Origin: Streptomyces sp. DH41
GTDB taxonomy: Bacteria > Actinomycetota > Actinomycetes > Streptomycetales > Streptomycetaceae
Length of the DNA: 64,000 nt
NCBI RefSeq assembly: GCF_029813785.1
Contig: NZ_JARVKY010000009.1
Coordinates: 186,001 to 250,000, forward strand
Reading direction: 5' to 3'
This document shows positions 56,346 through 64,000 of this stretch, piece by piece. The number at the start of each line of letters is the position of its first letter. The first letter of the stretch is position 1. A model generated the notes under the pieces. The model was not told the origin of the DNA and made no database searches. It was given only the letters and a program-made list of their open reading frames with translations. A program made the position numbers and the translations under genes.

Positions 56346-56857
56346 ATGAAGACCGCAGTGCCCTGCTACTACCACCTCGACGTGGAAGTGAGCCCGGAAC
56401 GGGTCGTACAGGTCAGGCGCATCCTGGCCGCTCACCTCCGGTTCTGGAACCTGGAGAACCTCGTCGAACCCGTCTGCTCGGGCGCCGAGATGCTGCTCCG
56501 GGCGATCGACGAGCACGCGAGCGACAAGAACACGTCGATCGAGATGTGGTGGAACCACCAGCACCTCATCACGGCCGTAGGGGGCAACGACCACGCGCTC
56601 CGTCCCGACCAGGACCTGCGCACCTGCCTGCAGCACCTCGCCGCCACCAGCGACGGCTGGGGCTGCTGCGCCATCGACACCGGGGCCAAGGTCATCTGGT
56701 TCTCGCAGCGCGCCCGGGCCGGCGAACGCGTCCCGCTGGTGGCGACGGCGCCGGAACCGATCACCCAGGAGGGGTTGGAAGTGCCGCGAGAGATCATGCC
56801 GGTGGCCCGGCTGGCCGGCCCGGCGAGTACGGACCACGGCATTCTGGAGGAGGCCCG

Positions 56858-56861
<4 letters not shown>
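56346..56861 (+). CDS. Pep a2-type protein with degenerate RsbW-like ATPase fold
   Basis: The 171-residue protein starts KTAVPCYYHLDVEVSPERV and has AEMLLRAIDEHASDKNTSIEM, then DQDLRTCLQHLAATSDGWGCC and AIDTGAKVIWFSQRA. The spacing matches an RsbW/SpoIIAB-like GHKL domain, but the N-box Asn is Arg (LLRAID) and the G1 Asp is not clear. ATP binding is therefore doubtful. I recall it annotated as 'pep a2' in Streptomyces, but I cannot confirm the name. The terminal TGA overlaps the glgX GTG (GTGA), so it is tied to glycogen debranching. Its role is probably regulatory. Confidence 0.7.
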
Positions 56862-59005
<2,144 letters not shown>

Positions 59006-59018
59006 GCGGCCCGTGAGG

Positions 59019-59825
59019 TCAGCCGCCGAGGCGGCGCGCGGTCACCGTGAACCGCGCGCCGTCGGCGTCCCGGAGCACGGCCTCGTCACTGCTCACGGTC
59101 AGCACGCTGCCGCCGTGCCGCTCCGCGGCGCGGGCGCAGGCCGCGACATTGCGGACCGCGAAGTGGACCTGCCAGTGCGGCCGGATGGCCGGATCGGGCG
59201 CCGATCCCAGGGCGCCCGACTCGATGCGTGCCACCACGTCGCCCTGGCTGCGCAGGACCACCTCGTCGCCCTCGTACTCGACCTCGCAGCAGCCGCTGGG
59301 ACCCGACGCCCAGTCGAAGATCTCGCCGTAGAAGATGGCCGCGTCGAAGGCGTCACGCGTGTGCAGCCGGATGAAGGCGGGGCGCGAGGTGCGCCAGGTC
59401 TCCCAGTCCGTGAACAGCGCGCCCTCCCAGATCCCGAAGGTCGCGCCGTCCCGGTCGGCCAGGAGGGCCGCCCGTCCGGGGGGCAGGGAGATGGGCCCGA
59501 CCGCGGCCGTGCCGCCGCGCTCCTGCACCCGCGACGCCGCCTCGTCCGCACTGCGTACGGCGAAGTACGGCGTCCACGCCACCGCCATCTGCCACATCGT
59601 GGCGACCTCGCCGATCCCGGCGACCGGCGCCCCGTCGGCCAGGGCGATCCGGAAGGCGTCGCCCAGCTTGCCGGGCCGCCACCGCCAGCCCAGCACGGCG
59701 GAGTAGAACTCCTCGGTGGCCTTCAGGTCACGGCTGGTCAGGCTCACCCAGCAGGGGGCGCCGTACACGGATTGCGTGGACAGCAGGCTCTCCCCGCCGG
59801 CGGAAAGGGACATGTCGTGGTTCAT
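59019..59825 (-). CDS. VOC (glyoxalase/bleomycin resistance fold) protein, two domains
   Basis: The 268-residue protein has two tandem VOC units (about 20-140 and 145-265). The first reads GAPCWVSLTSRDLKATEEFYSAVLGW and LADRDGATFGIWE; the second FIRLHTRDAFDAAIFYGEIFDW and VLRDADGARFTV. Each half has the beta-alpha-beta3 pattern of metal-dependent dioxygenases or glyoxalases. The substrate is unknown. An exact SigB-type promoter match lies 84 bp upstream. Two in-frame ATGs are possible (59825, 59813); neither has a clear ribosome binding site. Its stop lies 13 bp from the end of glgX in convergent orientation. Confidence 0.8.
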   Translation of the reverse strand: MNHDMSLSAGGESLLSTQSVYGAPCWVSLTSRDLKATEEFYSAVLGWRWRPGKLGDAFRIALADGAPVAGIGEVATMWQMAVAWTPYFAVRSADEAASRVQERGGTAAVGPISLPPGRAALLADRDGATFGIWEGALFTDWETWRTSRPAFIRLHTRDAFDAAIFYGEIFDWASGPSGCCEVEYEGDEVVLRSQGDVVARIESGALGSAPDPAIRPHWQVHFAVRNVAACARAAERHGGSVLTVSSDEAVLRDADGARFTVTARRLGG

Positions 59826-59908
59826 GGCAGTCGCGTCCTGGTCTCGTCCACCGGCAGCCACCGGCTCCACGCCAGTGTCCGGCCGGGAGTGCGGCGGGCG
59901 CCTGCCGA

Positions 59909-59932
59909 GTACCCCGGCCGCGCCGCCGAAAC
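59909..59932 (-). promoter_or_regulatory. SigB-type promoter upstream of the VOC gene
   Basis: On the minus strand GTTT, 14 bp, GGGTAC is an exact match to the SigB-family consensus. The -10 ends 84 bp before the ATG at 59825. The sigma factor gene at 60449-61243 lies nearby on the same strand. Confidence 0.6.
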
Positions 59933-60052
59933 GGGGGCCCGCGCGCCCCGGACGGCCCAGTGGCGCGAGGAGGCGCAGGTGGCGACGATGGAGGCGTCGG
60001 AGCGGTACCGCGCGGCACAGGCGGCGGTGACCCGCCGGATCCGGAGGTGACC

Positions 60053-60424
60053 ATGCCCACCGACGACCGGGGCCCGGACCAGACCGGCCCGCACGAGACC
60101 GGCCCGGACCCGACCGGTTCGGACCAGATCTTCCGGTTGCAGGAGCAGGTCCGGCAGCTGAAGGAGGCGGTCGTCTCGCACGCCGTCGTCGACCAGGCGA
60201 TCGGGATGATCGTCGCCCTCGGCAGGGTGACACCGGACCAGGGGTGGATCGTACTGAAGGAGGTTTCCCAGCATACGAACATCAAACTGCGCAACGTGGC
60301 AGAAATGATACTCATCTGGGGGCGCGCCGGAGTGATGCCGCCGGAGATCCGGTCCGCCCTCGACGACTGCCTGGACCGTCACGGTCCCGCGCAGATCCCC
60401 GGCGCCCCGCCTCAGGCCCGCTGA
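60053..60424 (+). CDS. ANTAR domain protein
   Basis: The 123-residue protein has a polar Thr/Gly/Pro-rich N-terminus (about 1-20), a coiled-coil segment (about 21-40; IFRLQEQVRQLKEAVVSHAV) and a three-helix ANTAR domain (about 40-110; VVDQAIGMIVALGRVTPDQG, ILIWGRAGVMPPEIRSALDD). ANTAR proteins bind paired hairpins in nascent RNA and prevent termination. It lacks a receiver or other sensor domain. The ATG at 60053 has GGAGG five bases upstream. The convergent neighbour is a SigB-family sigma gene, 24 bp away. Its RNA target is not visible. Confidence 0.8.
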   Translation: MPTDDRGPDQTGPHETGPDPTGSDQIFRLQEQVRQLKEAVVSHAVVDQAIGMIVALGRVTPDQGWIVLKEVSQHTNIKLRNVAEMILIWGRAGVMPPEIRSALDDCLDRHGPAQIPGAPPQAR

Positions 60425-60448
60425 GAGTCGACGGACCTTGGCGAGGAG

Positions 60449-61243
60449 TCAACGCACCTCCGCGAGGATCTCCTCGCGGATCCGGTCGAAGCAGCCGCTG
60501 AGCAGCCGGGAGACGTGCATCTGGGAGATGCCGAGCTGCTGCGCGATGCGGCTCTGCGTCATCCCGCCGAAGAAGCGCAGGTAGAGGATGGTGCGCTCGC
60601 GCTCGGGCAGCGCCTCCAGACAGGGCCGGACGGCCACCCGGTCCACGACCGCGTCGAAGGCCGGGTCCGGGCCGCCGAGCGCGTCCCCGAGGGCGTACCC
60701 GTCGGTGCCGGGCATCTCCGCCTCCAGCGAGAGCGCGGAGAAGCACTCCAGCGCCTCCATGCCGGCACGGACCTCGACCGTGGTCAGCTGCGCGTGCTCG
60801 GCGATCTCCTCGATGGTGGGGGCGCGTCCCGGTGTCGTCTGCGCCAGCTCCTTCGCGGACCTGCGCACCCGGTTGCGCAGATCCTGGATCCGGCGCGGCA
60901 CGTGCAGGGTCCACATGTGGTCCCGAAAGTGCCGTTTGATCTCGCCGGTCACGGTCGGCACGGCGTATGCCTCGAAGGCGTGGCCGCGCTCGGGGTCGTA
61001 GTGGTCGACGGCCTTGACCAGTCCGAGGGCGGCCACCTGGTAGAGGTCCTCCAGGTTCTCGCCGCGGCCCCGGAAGCGGACCGCGATCCGCTCCGCCATG
61101 GGCAGCCAGACCTTGATCAGATCGTCCCGCAGCGCCTTGCGCTCGGGCCCGTCCGGCAGTGCGACGAGCCGGTCGAACGCCGCGGCCGTGTCGGGGGCGT
61201 CGTCGTGGGGATGGGGCTTGGTTCTGCCGGCGATACGCGTCAT
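60449..61243 (-). CDS. SigB/SigF/SigG-family RNA polymerase sigma factor
   Basis: The 264-residue protein is a second SigB-type sigma factor: region 2 (about 55-115; EDLYQVAALGLVKAVDHYDP, FEAYAVPTVTGEIKRHFRD), region 3 (about 125-190) and region 4 (about 215-260; ERERTILYLRFFGGMTQSR, AQQLGISQMHVSRLLSG). It lacks the long N-terminal extension of the copy at 24432. The ATG at 61243 has a strong GGAGGT site. It is convergent with the ANTAR gene. By recalled synteny it may be the SigG orthologue of S. coelicolor. An AT-rich tract lies 30-50 bp upstream. Confidence 0.92.
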   Translation of the reverse strand: MTRIAGRTKPHPHDDAPDTAAAFDRLVALPDGPERKALRDDLIKVWLPMAERIAVRFRGRGENLEDLYQVAALGLVKAVDHYDPERGHAFEAYAVPTVTGEIKRHFRDHMWTLHVPRRIQDLRNRVRRSAKELAQTTPGRAPTIEEIAEHAQLTTVEVRAGMEALECFSALSLEAEMPGTDGYALGDALGGPDPAFDAVVDRVAVRPCLEALPERERTILYLRFFGGMTQSRIAQQLGISQMHVSRLLSGCFDRIREEILAEVR

Positions 61244-61274
61244 GCGCACCTCCCTCAGCAGGGGGGCTGGCAAA

Positions 61275-61294
61275 TCCTCATATATATGGATACT
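61275..61294. promoter_or_regulatory. AT-rich island upstream of the second SigB-type sigma gene
   Basis: The stretch TCCTCATATATATGGATACT is unusually AT-rich for this DNA and near-palindromic around ATATATAT. On the minus strand it lies about 35-50 bp before the ATG and may be the core promoter. No exact -35 was found. Confidence 0.4.
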
Positions 61295-61308
61295 GAGCGC
61301 CGGTGCCC

Positions 61309-61340
61309 CGAATGGCCACCCGAACGGCCACCCGAACGGT
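61309..61340. repeat. 12-bp tandem repeat, about 2.7 copies
   Basis: Units like CGAACGGCCACC lie at 61309, 61321 and (partial) 61333, with a few mismatches between units. They are in the gap upstream of the second sigma factor gene. Confidence 0.65.
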
Positions 61341-61442
61341 CGCGGACCGGTGAGTGAGACGGAGACGCTGCTGAACGTGATGTGCGGCACGCTCTGGGTG
61401 ATCGTCCGGCGGGGGTGGCGGCGGATCGTCCCTGCGCAACGC

Positions 61443-61457
61443 TTGATCACTGATCAA
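61443..61457. promoter_or_regulatory. 15-bp palindrome TTGATCA-C-TGATCAA
   Basis: A perfect inverted repeat of 7-bp arms around one central base. It lies in the gap between the sigma gene and the plus-strand gene at 61554, about 40 bp upstream of the -35 of the latter's promoter. It has the look of a regulator site; the protein is unknown. Confidence 0.5.
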
Positions 61458-61495
61458 AAGGTGCGAAATCCCAGGCCACAGCGCATTCCGCTCAT

Positions 61496-61525
61496 TTGAC
61501 AGTGCGCTGAGCGCACAGATAGGAA
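61496..61525 (+). promoter_or_regulatory. Housekeeping-type promoter with an operator inside the spacer
   Basis: TTGACA (61496-61501), 18 bp, TAGGAA (61520-61525) resembles the HrdB consensus. The spacer holds a perfect inverted repeat GTGCGCT-G-AGCGCAC (61502-61516). A protein bound there would block RNA polymerase directly. The start codon of the downstream gene is 28 bp away. Confidence 0.6.
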
Positions 61526-61553
61526 GCAGCGTCGAGAGGTCGAGAGGGGCACC

Positions 61554-62078
61554 GTGTACGAGCCGAACGTGGTCGGGGACTGGCAGGAGTACGACGAGCA
61601 CGCCGGCCTGCGGGTCCGCGTCCACCGTCTTGAGCAGGCCGAGCCGCCCCGTGGACGGGACGACGCCGCCGAGGGGCTGACGTACTTCTGTGTCCGGGTG
61701 ACCGTCGAGAACCGGGGCGGCCGGCAGCTCGGCATCCACCTGGAGGACGGCCAGATCGACGTGCGGATCGGCCCCGACGGGGAGAGCGCCTTCCTCGACT
61801 GGCGCAACTCCCAGTTCGTCGAGGGCTTCGACGTCTACCCGCTGCGCCGGGCCACCGCCGTGCTCTACGCGGCGGGCCCGGAGGCGAGCCTCGGCCAGGT
61901 GGACGTCCAGGTTCAGTTGCGGGTGGACGAGGAATGGGCCGACCGCCGGCTGTGGACCGGCGGCCTCGGGCTGCCCGACGGGGCCACCGGGCCCCTCTCC
62001 GCCACGGCGCGGGAGGACGGCCTGGCGCACCAGGTGAGCGCCTTCCTGCGAGGCCAGGCGGACGAGGGCTCCGGCTGA
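61554..62078 (+). CDS. Hypothetical protein (174 aa)
   Basis: I do not recognise this protein. The 174 residues are beta-rich: GLRVRVHRLEQAE, GLTYFCVRVTVENRGGRQLGI, QIDVRIGPDGESAFLDWRNS, and VQVQLRVDEEWADRRL. The pattern of alternating strands with LTYFCVRVTVENRG looks like an immunoglobulin-like or DUF4352-like beta sandwich. It has no signal peptide, membrane segment or cysteine cluster. The GTG at 61554 has GAGAGGGG upstream. It has its own HrdB-type promoter with an operator-like site. The downstream gene is convergent hemC. The function is unknown. Confidence 0.65.
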   Translation: MYEPNVVGDWQEYDEHAGLRVRVHRLEQAEPPRGRDDAAEGLTYFCVRVTVENRGGRQLGIHLEDGQIDVRIGPDGESAFLDWRNSQFVEGFDVYPLRRATAVLYAAGPEASLGQVDVQVQLRVDEEWADRRLWTGGLGLPDGATGPLSATAREDGLAHQVSAFLRGQADEGSG

Positions 62079-62111
62079 TCTCCCTCCGGCCGCGCCCCGT
62101 CCGGTGGCGCC

Positions 62112-63047
62112 TCAGTGCGCGATGCCGTCGATGATCTCGCGGGCGCCCTGACGCAGCAGTGCCACGGCGACCGACGTGCCGAGGGTCGCCGGGTCGAGCC
62201 GGCCGGCCCACTCGTGGGCGTTCAGCCGCGTCTTGCCGTCCGGTGTGAAGACACAGGCCCGCAGGGAGAGTTCCCCGCCCCGGTCCACGCGGGCGTACCC
62301 GGCGATCGGGCTGTTGCAGTGCCCCTGCAGCACGTGCAGGAACATCCGCTCGGCCGTCGCCTCCTGGTGCGTTCGGGGATGACCGAGGCCGGACACCGCG
62401 TCGATGAGCGCGGTGTCGCCCTCCCGGCACTGCAGGGCGAGGATGCCCGCGCCGATCGGCGGCATTATCGTCTCCGGGGAGAGGACCTCGCTGATCACGT
62501 CGGGGCGGCCGATGCGCTCCAGGCCGGAGACGGCGAGGAGCAGGGCGTCCGCCTCGCCGGCGGCGAGCTTCGCCAGCCGCCGGTTGGCGTTGCCGCGGAA
62601 CGGCACACACCTCAGGTGCGGGTGGGTGGCGGCGAGCTGGGCGACGCGGCGCACCGAGGAGGTGCCGACGCGGGCCCCGGCCGGCAGCCCGTCCAGGGTG
62701 AGCCCGTCCGGGTGGACGAGGGCGTCGCGGATGTCGTCCCGTTCCAGGAACGCGGCGAACACCGTGCCCGCCGGCAGCGGCCGGTCGGCGGGCACGTCCT
62801 TGACGCAGTGCACCGCGAGATCGGCCTCGCCCGACAGCAGCGCGGCGTCGACCTCCTTGGTGAACGCGCCCTTGCCCTCCACCTGGGACAGGTCGCCGAG
62901 CCACTTGTCGCCGGTGGTCCTCACCGGCACGACCTCGGTGCGCGTGCCGGGGTGGAGGGCGGCCAACTCGGCCCGGACGCGCTCGACCTGCGCGAGGGCC
63001 ATGGGGGAGTCGCGGGAGACGACGCGGATCAGTTCGGGGGCGGACAT
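62112..63047 (-). CDS. hemC: Porphobilinogen deaminase HemC (hydroxymethylbilane synthase)
   Basis: The 311-residue enzyme joins four porphobilinogens into hydroxymethylbilane, an early step of haem and corrin synthesis. Seen are the LIRVVSRDSPMALAQVERV start, KGAFTKEVDAALLSGEADLAV, HCVKDVPADRPLP, RVGTSSVRRVAQLA, FRGNANRRLAKL and LQGHCNSPIAGYA with the Cys that carries the dipyrromethane cofactor. The catalytic Asp lies in HCVKDVP. It is not next to hemA, hemD or hemB, so it is likely an extra copy beside the housekeeping one. The ATG at 63047 is the family start. An 8-bp tandem repeat lies about 90 bp upstream. Confidence 0.9.
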   Translation of the reverse strand: MSAPELIRVVSRDSPMALAQVERVRAELAALHPGTRTEVVPVRTTGDKWLGDLSQVEGKGAFTKEVDAALLSGEADLAVHCVKDVPADRPLPAGTVFAAFLERDDIRDALVHPDGLTLDGLPAGARVGTSSVRRVAQLAATHPHLRCVPFRGNANRRLAKLAAGEADALLLAVSGLERIGRPDVISEVLSPETIMPPIGAGILALQCREGDTALIDAVSGLGHPRTHQEATAERMFLHVLQGHCNSPIAGYARVDRGGELSLRACVFTPDGKTRLNAHEWAGRLDPATLGTSVAVALLRQGAREIIDGIAH

Positions 63048-63132
63048 GCGGACACGATAGTGCTCCCGGGGGCGCCCGGGTCTCGCGCTTCGCTCGACCG
63101 GCCCTGCCGGTTCCTGACGGCCGCCGGCGCCT

Positions 63133-63168
63133 CGGGTGTTCGGGTGTTCGGTCATTCGGGCGTTCGGG
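63133..63168. repeat. 8-bp tandem repeat upstream of hemC
   Basis: Units of CGGGTGTT and variants (CGGTCATT, CGGGCGTT) lie head to tail at 63133, 63141, 63149 and 63157, with a partial fifth. They fall in the gap between hemC and the DNA ligase gene. Confidence 0.65.
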
Positions 63169-63258
63169 CCGGTGGAGACGCCGGGGGGCTTCGCGGCCGC
63201 CAGGGGCGGGGTGCCCGGTAGTGAAGGGCGGCCTCTTACGTGACACCCCGACACTTCG

Positions 63259-64000
63259 TCACACCGTGTCGTCCGGGATGTCGGCGGCCGACTCCTCGGG
63301 CGCGAGGTCCGGGCGCAGCCTGAGCCAGGACGGCTGGCGCAGCATGCCCTCCCGGGTGCGGGTGCTGTAGCGGACCTCGCCGACCAGCCGGGGGACGACC
63401 CAGCGTGCCCCCGGCACCGGCGGTACCGGGTCGAAGGGGCACACGTCGCTCGCGGCGGCCCCCAGCAGCGCCGCCAGTTCGGTGCGCTCGGCCGCGCTCC
63501 AGCCGGTGCCGACCCCGCCGACGTAGCGCAGCCGGCCCGCGGCGCGCTGACCGACCAGGAGGGCGCCGGGGAGACCCGTGAGCCGCCCCTTGCCGGGCAG
63601 CCAGCCACCGACCACGACATCCTCGCTGCGCATGTTCCGGATCTTGATCCAGGCCCGGGAGCGGACCCCCGGTTCGTACGGCGAGTCCAGCCGCTTGCAC
63701 ACCAGGCCCTCCAGGCCGTGCTCGCGGGTGGCCCGCAGGGCCTGCTCACCGTGGCCGACCAGCGAGGCGGGGGTCGACCAGGACGGTCCGGCGAGGCCCA
63801 GGTCAGTCAGCTGTTCGCGGCGGCGGGTGTAGGGGAGGCGGAGGAGGGACTCGCCCGCCAGGTGCAGGGCGTCGAAGAGCACCAGGTGGACGGGGGCCCG
63901 CACCGCCCGGCGCGCCGCCCGGCCGGGGGCGTGCGCCAGCCCCATCCGGGACTGCAGCGACTGGAAGTCGGGACGGCCCTGTTCGTCCAGGACCAGCACC
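63259..64000 (-). CDS. ATP-dependent DNA ligase, C-terminal part (5' end outside window)
   Basis: This is the C-terminal 247 residues of an ATP-dependent DNA ligase. LHLVLFDALHLAGESLLRLP is motif III-like, HGLEGLVCKRLDSPYEPG contains motif IV, RAWIKIRNMRSEDVVVGG motif V, and a C-terminal OB-fold follows (RLRYVGGVGTGWSAAER). The Lys of motif I lies in the missing part. Such enzymes (LigC or LigD type in actinobacteria) seal breaks in repair, often with Ku. Whether it is fused to a polymerase or nuclease domain cannot be seen. The stop is 211 bp before hemC's start region, on the same strand. Confidence 0.88.
   Translation of the reverse strand, partial: VLVLDEQGRPDFQSLQSRMGLAHAPGRAARRAVRAPVHLVLFDALHLAGESLLRLPYTRRREQLTDLGLAGPSWSTPASLVGHGEQALRATREHGLEGLVCKRLDSPYEPGVRSRAWIKIRNMRSEDVVVGGWLPGKGRLTGLPGALLVGQRAAGRLRYVGGVGTGWSAAERTELAALLGAAASDVCPFDPVPPVPGARWVVPRLVGEVRYSTRTREGMLRQPSWLRLRPDLAPEESAADIPDDTV

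Overview
The window is high-GC actinobacterial chromosome, almost certainly from a Streptomyces. The signs are: GC near 70 percent throughout, an SsgA-like sporulation protein, a WhiB-type protein, two SigB-family sigma factors, a GlgE-pathway operon, and several Streptomyces-typed domains of unknown function (DUF6328, DUF5133, DUF6480, DUF4032). From memory, the gene order (SsgA-like, SigB-family sigma, stressosome genes, glgE-treS-pep2-glgB, glgX, second SigB-family sigma, DNA ligase) resembles the S. coelicolor region around SCO7289-SCO7345. I could not check this, so it is an inference. No tRNA, rRNA, insertion sequence, prophage or CRISPR array was seen.

Region by region. 1-12.5 kb holds a truncated aldo/keto reductase, an SsgA-like protein, an F420/LLM oxidoreductase, a membrane pseudokinase, a threonine dehydratase-like enzyme, an AIM24 protein beside a TerD-CAP fusion, a giant LuxR-type ATPase regulator and a universal stress protein. 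12.5-23.7 kb holds a DUF4032 protein, an acyltransferase, AlkB divergent from a TetR regulator, a flavin dehydrogenase, DUF488, a frameshifted WhiB gene, a divergent LysR/LysE arginine-export pair, a cyclic-nucleotide-binding protein and an Orn/Lys/Arg decarboxylase. 23.8-30.9 kb holds an RsbW-like ATPase, a SigB-family sigma factor, small conserved proteins, a FUSC transporter and a type II NADH dehydrogenase. 31.1-44.7 kb is a dense signalling island: a five-gene overlapping stressosome operon (RsbR, RsbS, RsbT, ATPase-phosphatase fusion, GAF-phosphatase), an anti-anti-sigma factor, an ANTAR-GAF-PAS phosphatase, a 1330-residue soluble hybrid kinase with a HAMP array, a PRC-barrel protein and two more RsbW-like ATPases. 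44.9-59 kb holds an acyl-CoA ligase, a glutamate-cysteine ligase-type enzyme and the alpha-glucan genes: glgB, maltokinase, treS and glgE on one strand, and a degenerate ATPase-fold protein plus glgX on the other. 59-64 kb holds a glyoxalase-fold protein, an ANTAR protein, a second SigB-family sigma factor, an unknown protein, hemC and the C-terminal part of an ATP-dependent DNA ligase.

Taken together, the window looks like an osmotic/general-stress and development locus. Partner-switching modules (STAS proteins, GHKL ATPases, PP2C phosphatases) and a group III-like hybrid kinase lie beside two SigB-family sigma factors. Their likely outputs include trehalose, maltose-1-phosphate and glycogen metabolism. 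Exact or near matches to the Streptomyces SigB promoter (G-N2-T, 14-16 bp, GGGTAC/T) sit before the SsgA-like gene, the PRC-barrel gene, the glyoxalase-fold gene and, less exactly, two others. That supports a shared regulon, though only by sequence pattern.

The points most worth a second look are the stressosome operon with its fused ATPase-phosphatase, the HAMP-array kinase with a Glu in place of the receiver Asp, the degenerate ATPase-fold protein translationally coupled to glgX, the pseudokinase, the WhiB frameshift, the TerD-CAP fusion, a 15-bp tandem repeat that forms a strong hairpin, and the paired GATAC-N6-GTATC operators before the TetR gene.
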